From Bradyrhizobium sp. RP6 (lineage in GTDB: Bacteria > Pseudomonadota > Alphaproteobacteria > Rhizobiales > Xanthobacteraceae), in the NCBI RefSeq assembly GCF_003837805.1, contig NZ_RQIT01000018.1, positions 1 through 64,000 on the forward strand: DNA of 64,000 bases. The letters run 5' to 3'. The notes below the pieces were generated by a model. The model saw only the letters and a program-made list of their open reading frames with translations. It was not told the origin of the DNA and did not search any database. Below are positions 1-8,036 of this stretch, one piece after another. Position numbers and translations under genes: made by a program. Position 1 is the first letter of the stretch; each line of letters begins with the position of its first letter.

Positions 1-54
1 CTCCGCGACGGGAACGGAGAGAGTCTTCGCAAGCTCTTGCTTGAGTGCGAGCAT
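1..54 (-). CDS. Start of an unidentified gene downstream of pheS (partial)
   Basis: An ATG at 54-52 on the minus strand overlaps the pheS stop by one base (TGATG), a typical sign of translational coupling. The 18 codons in the window read MLALKQELAKTLSVPVAE and stay open to the window edge. This is not the N-terminus expected of pheT, which often follows pheS, so another gene seems to lie between them or to replace it here. Too little is visible to name a function. Confidence 0.4.
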   Translation of the reverse strand, partial: MLALKQELAKTLSVPVAE

Positions 55-1136
55 CACGAGCTCAATCCCCCGGCCAGCGTCGGCACCTCCAGCGGCTTGA
101 AGCCATAGTGGCTCAGCCAGCGGACGTCGCTGTCAAACAGCTGGCGCAGGTCGGCGATGCCGTATTTCAGCATGGCGATGCGGTCGATGCCCATGCCCCA
201 GGCAAAGCCCTGGTACTCGTCGGGATCGATGCCGCAGGCGCGCAGCACGTTCGGATGCACCATGCCGCAGCCGAGGATCTCGAGCCAGTCCTCGCCCTCT
301 CCGAAGCGGATCTCGCCCTTGTCGCGGCGGCACTGGATGTCGACTTCCAGTGATGGCTCGGTGAACGGGAAGAACGACGGCCGGAAGCGCATGTTGATGT
401 GATCGACCTCGAAGAACGCCTTGCAGAACTCGTGCAGGATCCATTTGAGGTGACCGAGATGCGAGGTCTTGTCGATGACGAGGCCTTCGACCTGGTGGAA
501 TTGCGGCGTGTGGGTCGCGTCCGAATCGATGCGGTAGGTGCGGCCCGGGCAGATCACGCGGATCGGCGGCTTCTGGCTCAGCATGGTGCGCACCTGCACC
601 GGCGAGGTGTGGGTCCGCAGCAGCATGCGCGAGCCGTCCTCCTTCGGATGGAAGAAGAAGGTGTCGTGCATCTCGCGCGCCGGATGGCCTTCCGGGAAAT
701 TCAGCTTGGTGAAGTTGTAGTCGTCGGTCTCGATATCGGGACCTTCGGCGACCGAGAATCCCATGTCGGCGAAGATCGTGGTCAGTTCGTCCCAGACCTG
801 GCTCAGCGGATGAATGCGGCCGGCTTCTGCCGGTGCATCGCGCAGCGGCAGGGTGACGTCGACGGTCTCGGAGGCGAGCCGCGCATCGAGCGCCGCGGAC
901 TTCAGCACGTCGCGTCGCGCGGCAAGCGCCTGGCTGACTTCCTCCTTGGCCTGGTTGATCGCGGCTCCCTGCGTCTTGCGCTCGTCCGGCGACATCTTGC
1001 CGAGCGTCGCGAGGAGCGCCGAGATCGAGCCCTTCTTGCCGAGGGCTGCAACACGCACGGCCTCCAGCGCGGCCTCGTTGGCGGCGCCGGCGATGTCGGC
1101 GATGATCTGGGCTTGGAGCTGGGCAAGATCGGTCAT
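54..1136 (-). CDS. pheS: Phenylalanine--tRNA ligase alpha subunit
   Basis: Catalytic subunit of the cytosolic alpha2-beta2 class II synthetase that charges tRNA-Phe. The 360-residue length is normal. An N-terminal coiled-coil region (about residues 1-95) with many Ala, Lys and Glu precedes the class II catalytic core. The C-terminal motif 3 region GMGIDRIAMLKYGIADLRQ and the closing segment DVRWLSHYGF are typical of PheS. The start is ATG at 1136. It is the first gene of a minus-strand unit that continues off the window; rplT and rpmI lie upstream on the same strand, as is common for translation genes. Confidence 0.97.
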   Translation of the reverse strand: MTDLAQLQAQIIADIAGAANEAALEAVRVAALGKKGSISALLATLGKMSPDERKTQGAAINQAKEEVSQALAARRDVLKSAALDARLASETVDVTLPLRDAPAEAGRIHPLSQVWDELTTIFADMGFSVAEGPDIETDDYNFTKLNFPEGHPAREMHDTFFFHPKEDGSRMLLRTHTSPVQVRTMLSQKPPIRVICPGRTYRIDSDATHTPQFHQVEGLVIDKTSHLGHLKWILHEFCKAFFEVDHINMRFRPSFFPFTEPSLEVDIQCRRDKGEIRFGEGEDWLEILGCGMVHPNVLRACGIDPDEYQGFAWGMGIDRIAMLKYGIADLRQLFDSDVRWLSHYGFKPLEVPTLAGGLSS

Positions 1137-1344
1137 GGCAATCCCTTTTGGCCAGGATGCTGAGCCGATGATCCTAGCCCGTCACGCCCGGCCAAAAGCG
1201 CGAAGCGCGTCTTCGCGTTAGATTGGCCGGGCATCCACGTCGGAGAAGTGTTTGCGCGAGAAGTGGTGGCCGGGACAAGCGCGAAGGCGCCTTGGCCCGG
1301 GCCATCACAAGCTGAATGCTGCGCAGAGCACGGTGGAAGACAGC

Positions 1345-1704
1345 TTACGCCGCCAGCGCGGCCTTGGCCTTCTCGGCGATCGCCTGGAACGCGGCGGGCT
1401 CGCTGATCGCGAGATCCGACAGCACCTTGCGGTCCACGGTGATCCCCGACTTGGCCATGCCGTCGATAAATCGGCTGTAGGTCAGGCCGAACGGACGGAC
1501 GGCAGCGTTGATGCGCTGTATCCAGAGCGCGCGGAACGTCCGCTTCTTACGCTTGCGGTCGCGGAAGGCGTATTGCTGCGCCTTTTCCACGGCCGGCTTG
1601 GCGGCGCGGATGGTGTTCTTGCGGCGGCCATAGAAGCCCTTGGCGGCCTTGTAGACTTTCTTGTGCTTGGCGTGGGCGGTCACACCGCGTTTGACGCGAG
1701 ACAT
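1345..1704 (-). CDS. rplT: 50S ribosomal protein L20
   Basis: Early-assembly protein of the large ribosomal subunit that binds 23S rRNA. At 119 residues it has the family length. The very basic N-terminus (MSRVKRGVTAHAKHKKVYK) and the segment GRRKNTIRAAKPAVEKAQQ are diagnostic of L20. It follows rpmI by about 80 bp on the same strand, so the two are probably co-transcribed. A gap of roughly 210 bp separates it from pheS, so pheS may have its own promoter. Confidence 0.98.
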   Translation of the reverse strand: MSRVKRGVTAHAKHKKVYKAAKGFYGRRKNTIRAAKPAVEKAQQYAFRDRKRKKRTFRALWIQRINAAVRPFGLTYSRFIDGMAKSGITVDRKVLSDLAISEPAAFQAIAEKAKAALAA

Positions 1705-1784
1705 GACAAAATTCCTTCAGGGATGACTTGGTTTTCGGATCGCCGCGGGATGCGCGGCAGAGGCGGCAGTGATCGTGGACGCGA

Positions 1785-1985
1785 TCAGGCGTTCGGCAAG
1801 AAGTACTTCTTGACGTTGTCGCCGTCGGTCTTGAACAGCACGCGGGTGCCGCGGAGCTGACGGATCTGTTTCTTCGTCCGCTTGATCATGCCGTGACGCT
1901 TGCCGCGCTGGGCGTGCATCACTTTGCCGGTGGCAGTCACCTTGAAGCGCTTTTTAGCGCCCGATTTGGTCTTCAGCTTGGGCAT
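1785..1985 (-). CDS. rpmI: 50S ribosomal protein L35
   Basis: Small basic protein (66 residues) of the large ribosomal subunit. The sequence MPKLKTKSGAKKRFKVTATGK is the classic L35 N-terminus, and the HGMIKRTKKQIRQLRGT segment follows. In many bacteria infC, rpmI and rplT form one operon under L20/IF3 control. Here infC lies more than 800 bp upstream with a plus-strand gene and a terminator between, so rpmI-rplT must start from their own promoter, probably in 1986-2261. Confidence 0.98.
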   Translation of the reverse strand: MPKLKTKSGAKKRFKVTATGKVMHAQRGKRHGMIKRTKKQIRQLRGTRVLFKTDGDNVKKYFLPNA

Positions 1986-2261
1986 TTGGCTCTCCTATGG
2001 CCACAACAGAAATCCGCCCGTGAAGGCGGCTGGCCGTCTATAATGCTCGTTAGAGCGTTGATTGTGTTCAGGTTTTTGCGAACGAGCGCAAAACCCACAC
2101 GAAACACCGCCACGGCAGCCCTTAATCAGCCGGGCGATGAAGGCTGGGCTTATGACAGAGCGGGAGCCAAATGGCAACGATGAACCGGCGGAACAGGCCC
2201 GGAGACTATCCGGTGTTGCCACCATCATGTCCCTAGCCGTGTCGCCCGGAGCAGGACCAAA

Positions 2262-2666
2262 ATGGCCCATTTGTCCCGATCGCCTTCGTCTTTGACTGGT
2301 TTCATCCGCCCGCGTCATCTGGCGGTGTTGGCCCTGCTTGCGGCCGTCATGCTGCCGTCGGCTGCCGATGCCCGAATCGGCGGCTATGACGGCATCTGGA
2401 ACGTCACCTTCGCCACCACGAGGGGCAGTTGTAGCTCGGGCTACAGCGTCCCCTTCACCGTGACGGGCAGCCGCGTCTCGTCCGCCGGCGGCGGGCGGGT
2501 CTCGGGCAAAGTCAACCGCTCCGGTGCTGTGGCTGTCCAGGTCTCGGTCGGCGCCTCTCATGCCAGCGGCGGCGGCCGGCTCGCCGGCATGAACGGCGCC
2601 GGCTCGTGGAGAGGTGTCATCTCCGGCGACCAGTGCAGCGGCACCTGGCAGGCGACGCGGACGTAG
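2262..2666 (+). CDS. Small secreted Ser/Gly-rich protein, function unknown
   Basis: A 134-residue protein with a Sec-type signal: a basic N-region (about residues 1-20), a hydrophobic core LAVLALLAAVMLPSA, and a likely cleavage site near ADA-RIGG (about residue 37). The mature part opens GGYDGIWNVTFATTRGSC and is rich in Ser, Gly and Val. Two Cys near its start (SCSSGY) and one near its end (GDQCSGTW) could form a disulfide. The domain looks like a small beta-rich periplasmic or exported protein. It stands alone between rpmI and infC on the opposite strand. I do not recognise a characterised family. Confidence 0.7.
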   Translation: MAHLSRSPSSLTGFIRPRHLAVLALLAAVMLPSAADARIGGYDGIWNVTFATTRGSCSSGYSVPFTVTGSRVSSAGGGRVSGKVNRSGAVAVQVSVGASHASGGGRLAGMNGAGSWRGVISGDQCSGTWQATRT

Positions 2667-2757
2667 TCGAACGAGCCATCGCCACAGCCACGGTGCGCTC
2701 CCTCCTCCGCCTGCGCAAGCGGGCGTGGGTGCAGCGGAGTTCGCGGCTTGCACCTCG

Positions 2758-2798
2758 GCAAAAACAAAACGGCCCGCCGGTGATCCGGACGGGCCGTT
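2758..2798 (-). terminator. Rho-independent terminator after infC
   Basis: AACGGCCCG (2768-2776) pairs perfectly with CGGGCCGTT (2790-2798), and a nested CCGG/CCGG pair lies inside. Read on the minus strand the stem is followed by TTTTGTTTTT, and it begins about 30 bp past the infC stop. It would separate infC transcription from rpmI-rplT. Confidence 0.85.
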
Positions 2799-2825
2799 GA
2801 ATTCTCAGTCCCAAAGCGCTTCGCT

Positions 2826-3365
2826 TCAGCGCGGCGCCAGCACCATCACGACTTGGCGACCTTCGAACCGCGCGTCCTGCTCGACCTTGGCGAGCTCGGC
2901 GACGTCGGTCTTGATCTTGTCCAGCAGCTTGGTGCCGATTTCCTGGTGCGCCATTTCGCGGCCACGATAGCGCAGCGTGATCTTGACCTTGTCGCCCTCT
3001 TCGAAGAACCGCTGCATCGCGCGCATCTTCACGTCGTAATCATGGTCGTCGATCATCGGGCGGAGCTTGATCTCCTTGATCTCGACGGTCTTCTGCCGCT
3101 TGCGGGCTTCCGCGGCTTTTTTCTGAGCGGAATATTTGTACTTCCCGTAATCCATGATCTTGCAGACGGGAGGGCTGGCATTCGGCGAAATCTCGACCAG
3201 ATCCATGCCGGCTTCCTGAGCCATCCGGATAGCGACGACGGTCTCGACCGTGCCTTTGTTCTCACCGGTCTGGTCGATCAGCTGGATCTGCGCATTGCGG
3301 ATATCATCATTGATGCGCGGCCCGTCTTTGCTGGCAGCGGGCGGAGCTTTATTAGGACGGCGAAT
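2826..3365 (-). CDS. infC: Translation initiation factor IF-3 (ATT start)
   Basis: IF-3 binds the 30S subunit, checks the start codon and prevents premature subunit joining. The reading frame is open from an ATG at 3431, but alignment with the family puts the start at the ATT codon 3365-3363 (IRRPNKAPPAA...). A GGAG ribosome-binding site lies about 9 bases upstream and the product is 179 residues. The IF-3 core is plain: LVEISPNASPPVCKIMDYGK in the N-domain and FRGREMAHQEIG-like (YRGREMAHQEIG) plus VMVLAPR in the C-domain. ATT starts in infC are known to allow autoregulation, because IF-3 rejects non-canonical starts. Confidence 0.95.
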   Translation of the reverse strand: MRRPNKAPPAASKDGPRINDDIRNAQIQLIDQTGENKGTVETVVAIRMAQEAGMDLVEISPNASPPVCKIMDYGKYKYSAQKKAAEARKRQKTVEIKEIKLRPMIDDHDYDVKMRAMQRFFEEGDKVKITLRYRGREMAHQEIGTKLLDKIKTDVAELAKVEQDARFEGRQVVMVLAPR

Positions 3366-3616
3366 GGGTGGTTCTCCAAAGTTGTGAAGGAAGCGGCTAT
3401 CTTGAAGGAAGATGCGTTTGCCGGCAAGCAAGTCGCTCGTGCGCCATGCGAAAAACCCTCAAATGCGAGGCATTTTGGTCACGCCCGGACACGCAGACGA
3501 CATAGACACCTTGCTTCTGTTCCGCAAGCGTCCCAAAGGGCGGCCAATGCAGCCATCAGCTTGCATCGCGGGACGCGCCCGGACAGCTCAAACCGCACAG
3601 CCAGAGTAAATGTTCC

Positions 3617-4405
3617 ATGACTGATATAATTCCTGATGCCGTGCTCGACTTCGTCAATGTGGGCGAGGGCCTGTCCGCACGCCGGATCGCGGTACGCAGT
3701 CGGCGTGGACGGGGACCGGGGCTGGTCTGGCTGGGCGGATTCAACTCGGACATGCAGGGCAGCAAGGCGCTGGCGCTGGACGCCTGGGCTCGGGATCACA
3801 GCCGCGCAATGGTCCGGTTCGACTATTCCGGCCATGGCGAATCCGGCGGCGATTTCGCCGACGGAACCATTGGACGCTGGCTGGAGGAGAGCGTCGCGGT
3901 GTTCGAGCGGTTTTGCGACGGCCCGCAAGTCCTGATCGGCTCATCCATGGGCGGCTGGATCGCGCTGCTGCTCGCGCGCGAGATCAAGAAGCGTTCCGGC
4001 AAGGCATCGCTGGCCGGCCTGGTCCTGATCGCGCCCGCGCCCGACTTCACGGAGGAGCTGATGTGGAGAAATTTTTCGCCCGCGGTGAAGAAGGAGATCG
4101 AGACCAAGGGCGTCTGGATGCGGCCGTCGGAATACGGCGACGGCTCACCCTATCCGATCACGCGGAACCTGATCGAGGAGGGCCGCAACCATCTTGTGCT
4201 CGGCAGCGCCATCGATCTCGGCTGCCCCGTTCGAATCCTGCAAGGCGCGAAAGATCCTGATGTGCCGTGGCAGCACGCGTTCGCGCTGACACACCGCCTG
4301 CCGGCCGACGACGTCGTGCTGACCATGATCCAGGATGGCGATCACCGCTTGTCGCGCCCGCAGGACATCGCGCGCATTCTTGCGGCCGTGGCGGAGATCG
4401 GGTGA
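3617..4405 (+). CDS. Alpha/beta-hydrolase family protein
   Basis: A 262-residue single-domain serine hydrolase. The nucleophile elbow GSSMGG (IGSSMGGWIALLLAREI, about residues 108-124) carries the likely catalytic Ser. The oxyanion-side motif GFNSDM (about residues 36-41) and the FDYSGHGESGG segment (about 69-79) are typical. DPDVPW (about 218) and the late GDHRLS (about 242) supply the probable acid and His. No signal peptide is seen. The substrate cannot be told; the closest general type is a carboxylesterase or acyl-hydrolase. It is divergent from infC and upstream of an NTF2-like gene on the same strand. Confidence 0.85.
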   Translation: MTDIIPDAVLDFVNVGEGLSARRIAVRSRRGRGPGLVWLGGFNSDMQGSKALALDAWARDHSRAMVRFDYSGHGESGGDFADGTIGRWLEESVAVFERFCDGPQVLIGSSMGGWIALLLAREIKKRSGKASLAGLVLIAPAPDFTEELMWRNFSPAVKKEIETKGVWMRPSEYGDGSPYPITRNLIEEGRNHLVLGSAIDLGCPVRILQGAKDPDVPWQHAFALTHRLPADDVVLTMIQDGDHRLSRPQDIARILAAVAEIG

Positions 4406-4426
4406 AGTGTTGCCCAACGATCGGTG

Positions 4427-4525
4427 TCATCGCCCGACTTGATCGGGCGATCCAGTACTCCAAGACGGCGTGGTTCAATCGACAGGCCACGGCGTACTGG
4501 ATGCCCCGCCTCCCCGGGGCATGAC
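4427..4525. repeat. Bradyrhizobium-type intergenic palindromic repeat
   Basis: Inverted arms: GCCCGACTTGATCGGGC forms a tight hairpin, CCAGTACTCC pairs with the later GGCGTACTGG, and CCCCGCCTCCCCGGGG follows. Repeats with this text (ATCGGGCGATCCAGTA...) recur between genes of Bradyrhizobium. It precedes the NTF2-like gene and may form structure in its leader. No protein is assigned. Confidence 0.6.
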
Positions 4526-4550
4526 GGAGAACGGGGAAGGAGCAACGCCA

Positions 4551-5018
4551 ATGACCACTACCGCCATGCTGCGCGCCTTCTGCGATGCGGTCGAGCAGCG
4601 CAATGGCCGCGCCTTTGCCGAGCTGTTCACCGAGGATGGTGTCTATCACGACGTGTTCTACGGCGCCTTTGCCAGCCGCGAGAAGATCGCAGCGATGATC
4701 GACGACTGGTTCTATCGCACGGCGACCGATTTCCGCTGGGACATGCACGATCCCGTCTCCGACGGCACCACGCTCTATGCGCGCTATACCTTCAGCTACA
4801 AGTCAACCCTGCCGGAGGCAGACGGCGCGCGGGCGATGTTCGAGGGCGTCGCGATCATGACGCTGAAGGGCGGAAAGATCGCGAGCTATCACGAGGTCGC
4901 CAACACCGCGCCGGCGTTCGTCGATTTGAAGTTTGCGCCGGAAAGAATTGCGAAGATCGTCGCTAAGCAGGGCGCCGAGTTGAAGGCGCGGCCGGAGATG
5001 CAGCGGCATTTGGGCTGA
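4551..5018 (+). CDS. NTF2-like/SnoaL-like protein
   Basis: A 155-residue protein with the layout of the cone-shaped NTF2-like fold: an N-terminal helix (TTAMLRAFCDAVEQRNGRAFAELF), the ED-GVYHDVFYG segment, a central GRKIASYHE-like strand (GGKIASYHEVANT), and an amphipathic C-terminus. The fold is used for small-molecule isomerases, hydrolases or binding proteins, and the ligand is not evident. The ATG at 4551 is chosen over an upstream one because GGAG stands nine bases before it and the fold begins here. Confidence 0.8.
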   Translation: MTTTAMLRAFCDAVEQRNGRAFAELFTEDGVYHDVFYGAFASREKIAAMIDDWFYRTATDFRWDMHDPVSDGTTLYARYTFSYKSTLPEADGARAMFEGVAIMTLKGGKIASYHEVANTAPAFVDLKFAPERIAKIVAKQGAELKARPEMQRHLG

Positions 5019-5029
5019 CTGTCCCCACT

Positions 5030-5072
5030 CGTCATTCCGGGCTCGCGCCAAGTGGCGCGCCCCGGAATGACG
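5030..5072. terminator. Long palindrome between convergent genes, likely bidirectional terminator
   Basis: CGTCATTCCGGG (from 5030) pairs with CCCGGAATGACG (to 5072), and GCGCC/GGCGC pairs inside around AAGT. It lies between the NTF2-like gene and the convergent thioesterase-like gene. There is no strong T-run, so it may act as a structural or repeat element as well as a terminator. The text is also a frequent Bradyrhizobium intergenic repeat. Confidence 0.55.
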
Positions 5073-5092
5073 GAGAGAGGGCGGCGCGCGGC

Positions 5093-5890
5093 CTACCGCT
5101 TCGACGGATTCGCCATCGGCTTGCGCTGCGCCAGCGCTGCCACGGTCGCGGTGCCGATCGGGCCATCTTCGTCATAGAGCCAGCATTCGCCGATCGCGAC
5201 GCCGTCGGTGGCGTGGTGGTTCACGACCTCGAAGCCGATCCACCCCGTGATCGGCAGGCGGTGCAGATAGATCGTGACGTCGCTGTTGATGTAGCCGAGC
5301 CCCTTGTCGCCGGCATTGGCGAACGGGCTGGCGAAATCGGCGCCGGTGGCGACATGGACGAACGGTGTCATCGGCACGCCCGCAACGAGCTCGCGCACCT
5401 CGCTCATCCAGAGCCGGCGCGGGCCGAGCGAGCCCATATGGCCGACGATCGGGCGCGTCGCCCATTTGCCATTCATGCCGAGCCTGGGATCGGCGGGCTT
5501 GGGAATGTCGGCCGGCTTCGGCGCGTCCCAGTTCGGCGGCGACCAGACATTGCCGTCCGGATTCTGCGTCTTGCGCAGCAGCTGGCACGAGGCGCGCGCC
5601 ATGCTGATCCCGCCGGAGAAAAATTCCGCTTCCACCACGCGGATGCGCATTCCATCGCGCACCAGACGGGTCGTCACCTGAATTGGCTTGTCGATGGTCG
5701 GCAGCCGAAACATGTCGACGGTGAGCCTCGCGGGCACGAACTCAGGCCCGGAATGGCGTTCCTCGATGGCGAAGCCGAGCAGGCCGACGATGACGCGCCC
5801 GTGCAGCGACTTCGGATCCCAGGGACCATTGGCAACTTCCGTCGGGTGGAATGTCTCGCCGTCGCGGGTGAAGAAAGGCATGTTTGTCAT
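5093..5890 (-). CDS. Thioesterase-like (double hot-dog) protein
   Basis: A protein of about 265 residues with two hot-dog-like halves. An N-terminal half contains HGRVIVGLLGFAIEE and the strand-rich RLTVDMFRLPTIDKPIQVTTRLVRDGMRIRVVEAEFFSGG, which matches acyl-CoA thioesterase/TesB-like proteins. A second half ends in the GWIGFEVVNHHATDGVAIGECWLYDEDGPIG segment. It probably hydrolyses or binds an acyl-CoA thioester; the substrate is unknown. The frame is open further upstream, but that stretch lies in repeat DNA; ATG 5890 (MTNMPFF) or 5881 fits the domain start. Confidence 0.75.
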   Translation of the reverse strand: MTNMPFFTRDGETFHPTEVANGPWDPKSLHGRVIVGLLGFAIEERHSGPEFVPARLTVDMFRLPTIDKPIQVTTRLVRDGMRIRVVEAEFFSGGISMARASCQLLRKTQNPDGNVWSPPNWDAPKPADIPKPADPRLGMNGKWATRPIVGHMGSLGPRRLWMSEVRELVAGVPMTPFVHVATGADFASPFANAGDKGLGYINSDVTIYLHRLPITGWIGFEVVNHHATDGVAIGECWLYDEDGPIGTATVAALAQRKPMANPSKR

Positions 5891-5937
5891 GCGCGCGAGA
5901 TTGCGGGAATGGATGGGCAAATCAAGGTCCACGATCC

Positions 5938-6043
5938 TCACGGTGAGGAGGGCGCGAAGCACCGTCTCGAACCATGCAGGCCCCGCTGCGGCAGCTCGGC
6001 CTCGATCCTTCGAGACGCCGCTGCGCGGCTCCTCAGGGTGAGG
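5938..6043. repeat. Pair of intergenic repeat copies reaching into the end of queG
   Basis: Two inverted copies of a common Bradyrhizobium palindromic element: GATCCTCACGGTGAGGAGGG...CGTCTCGAACCATG, then ATCCTTCGAGACGCCGCTGCG...CTCCTCAGGGTGAG. The second copy overlaps the last codons and stop of queG. It separates queG from the thioesterase-like gene and may serve as a terminator. Confidence 0.55.
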
Positions 6044-7226
6044 GGCTGGTAGTGCTTTCTAGCCGCCACTCCTCACGCACGCTCTCGTCGTGCTCGAGTT
6101 CGAGAGCGTGCAGCCTCATCGCCGCAAACGCCTCCCGCGCCACCAATTGCCCGAGCGCCCACACCGCAGCCCCGCGCACCAGCGGGCTTGCGTCATCCAG
6201 CAAGCGCCGCGCCTCTTCCGCCAGCGCGACCTCGCCCGAGTTGCCGATCGCAATCAGCACGTTCCGCAAGAACCGGTCGCGGCCGATGCGCTTGACCGGC
6301 GACTTCGTGAACAGCGCGCGAAACGCCGCGTCGTCGAGCCGTGCCAGCTCGGCGAGATCAGGCGCGCGCAATTCGTCGCGTGCGGCGAGTTTTGCCTCGC
6401 GCCCCTCTTGCGCAAACTTGTTCCAGGGGCAGGCTACAAGGCAGTCGTCGCAGCCATAGATGCGATTGCCGATGGCTCTGCGAAATTCGCGCGGGATCGG
6501 TCCCTTGTTCTCGATGGTGAGATACGAGATGCAGCGTCGCGCATCGAGCTTGTAGGGTGCGGGGAACGCCGCCGTCGGGCAGATGTCGAGACAGGCCCGG
6601 CACGAGCCACAATGATCGATCTCGGCGGCATCGCGCGGCAGCTCCAGCGTGGTGTAGATCGCGCCGAGAAAGAGCCATGAGCCGAACTCGCGCGAGACGA
6701 GGTTGGTGTGCTTGCCCTGCCAGCCCAGATGCGCCGCCTGTGCCAGCGGTTTCTCCATCACCGCCGCGGTGTCGACGAACACTTTCACGTCCGACGGCGC
6801 GGTCGCGACCAGCCAGCGGGCCAGCGCCTTCAGGCGCTTCTTGATGAGGTCGTGATAATCGTCGCCCTGCGCATAGACCGAGATCGCCGCGCGCGTGGGC
6901 TGCTCGAGAATCGCCAGCGGATCGGAGTCGGGACCGTAATTGACGCCGAGCATGATCACGCTGCGCACGTCCTGCCACAGCCCGCGCGGATCGACGCGGC
7001 GCTCCGGCTGCGCTGCGAGCCAATCCATGTCGCCATGCCCGCCCGATGCGATGAATTCGAGGAAGTGTTTGCCGGCACTCTCGATCGTGCCCGGCGCGGT
7101 GATGCCGATGCAGTCGAAGCCGAGCGCGCGCGCTTCGCGGGCAAGCGCCGCCTTCAGTTCAGTCGGATCGGAGCTCAGAAATCCAGGTCCACGTAGGTCC
7201 GCGACGCCGGCACGCCGGCGAGCCAT
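6033..7226 (-). CDS. queG: Epoxyqueuosine reductase
   Basis: Last step of queuosine synthesis: it reduces epoxyqueuosine at position 34 of tRNAs using cobalamin and two [4Fe-4S] clusters. The cluster ligands are visible as HCGSCRACLDICPTAAF and CDDCLVACPWNK, with the Cys of RRCISYLTIE between. The N-half has the cobalamin-binding domain (GVNYGPDSDPL, ISVYAQGDDYHDLIKKRL). A HEAT-like tail (RFLRNVLIAIGNSGEVALAEEARRLL) follows. The start is uncertain: ATG 7226 overlaps the glutathione S-transferase gene by 52 bp, and no ATG, GTG or TTG lies closer to the conserved SSDPTELKAAL. The final residues are coded by a palindromic repeat. Confidence 0.93.
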   Translation of the reverse strand: MARRRAGVADLRGPGFLSSDPTELKAALAREARALGFDCIGITAPGTIESAGKHFLEFIASGGHGDMDWLAAQPERRVDPRGLWQDVRSVIMLGVNYGPDSDPLAILEQPTRAAISVYAQGDDYHDLIKKRLKALARWLVATAPSDVKVFVDTAAVMEKPLAQAAHLGWQGKHTNLVSREFGSWLFLGAIYTTLELPRDAAEIDHCGSCRACLDICPTAAFPAPYKLDARRCISYLTIENKGPIPREFRRAIGNRIYGCDDCLVACPWNKFAQEGREAKLAARDELRAPDLAELARLDDAAFRALFTKSPVKRIGRDRFLRNVLIAIGNSGEVALAEEARRLLDDASPLVRGAAVWALGQLVAREAFAAMRLHALELEHDESVREEWRLESTTSPSP

Positions 7227-7867
7227 TCGCTGAGCAGCGGACGGAACGACGGGCGGGATTTCACCCGCGCGTACCACGCCTTTGCTGCGTCGTCCTCGCT
7301 CCATGGCACGTCGCCCAGATAGTCGATCGCCGAGAGATGGGCCGCGGCGGCGAGATCCGCGTAGGTGAGCCGGTCGCCGGCGAGGAAATTGCGCGTCTGC
7401 GCCAGCCAGCCGATATAGGCCAGATGATAGCGCACATTTGCCTTCGCCGCGCGCATCACGTCGGCCGAAGGCGGGCCGCCGCCGTTCTCCTCGCTCATGA
7501 AGCGCTTGTAGATGCGCTCGGTGACGAGCGGGTGCGAGACCTCCTCGAAGAACTTCTCGTTGAACCAGGCCATCAGCCGGCGCACCTCGACGCGTTCGAA
7601 GGTCGTCTGCGGCATCAGGCGTTTCGGCCCCATCTCGGCACCATAGGCCTCGTCGACATATTCGGCGATGATGGCTGCGCCGGGGATCGGCGGCTGCTCC
7701 TCGTCGACGAGCACCGGCGTGGTGCCGGCCGCGTTGAGCAGCAGAAACGCCTCGCGCCGCTCCCAGCTGCGCTCTTCGATCAGCTTCAGGTCAAGCCCGT
7801 ATTCGCCCGCGATCAGGCGGACGAAGCGCGAATGCGGACAGAACGGATGATGAAACAGCGTAAACAT
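7175..7867 (-). CDS. Glutathione S-transferase family protein
   Basis: A 230-residue two-domain protein. The N-terminal thioredoxin-like half starts MFTLFHHPFCPHSRFVRLIAGEYGLD, where HPFCPHSRFVR carries the usual Cys/Ser active-site region. TTPVLVDEEQPPIPGAAIIAEYVDE contains the cis-Pro and the glutathione-binding loop. The all-helical C-half holds the N-capping motif DRLTYADLAAAAHLSAIDYLG. It is cytosolic; conjugation or peroxidase activity is likely but the substrate is unknown. It is transcribed with queG. Confidence 0.88.
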   Translation of the reverse strand: MFTLFHHPFCPHSRFVRLIAGEYGLDLKLIEERSWERREAFLLLNAAGTTPVLVDEEQPPIPGAAIIAEYVDEAYGAEMGPKRLMPQTTFERVEVRRLMAWFNEKFFEEVSHPLVTERIYKRFMSEENGGGPPSADVMRAAKANVRYHLAYIGWLAQTRNFLAGDRLTYADLAAAAHLSAIDYLGDVPWSEDDAAKAWYARVKSRPSFRPLLSEWLAGVPASRTYVDLDF

Positions 7868-8036
7868 GAAGCCTTTGACTATTTGATGGTGCTTAAGAAT
7901 CCATCAATGTTTGTGCGGCGCCACACCAGGCCCTCAAAACCGCGAAGCAAGGTCGTGATTTCGTATTTTGCGATTGCGGCATGGGGACGAATAGGCGAGA
8001 AGAGCCTCGCTTTTCCAGCCGAAATGGACCGTAAAT

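Noticed and set aside
4427..4525. A tRNA or riboswitch before the NTF2-like gene
   Set aside because: The stems match a common palindromic repeat and not a tRNA or known riboswitch.
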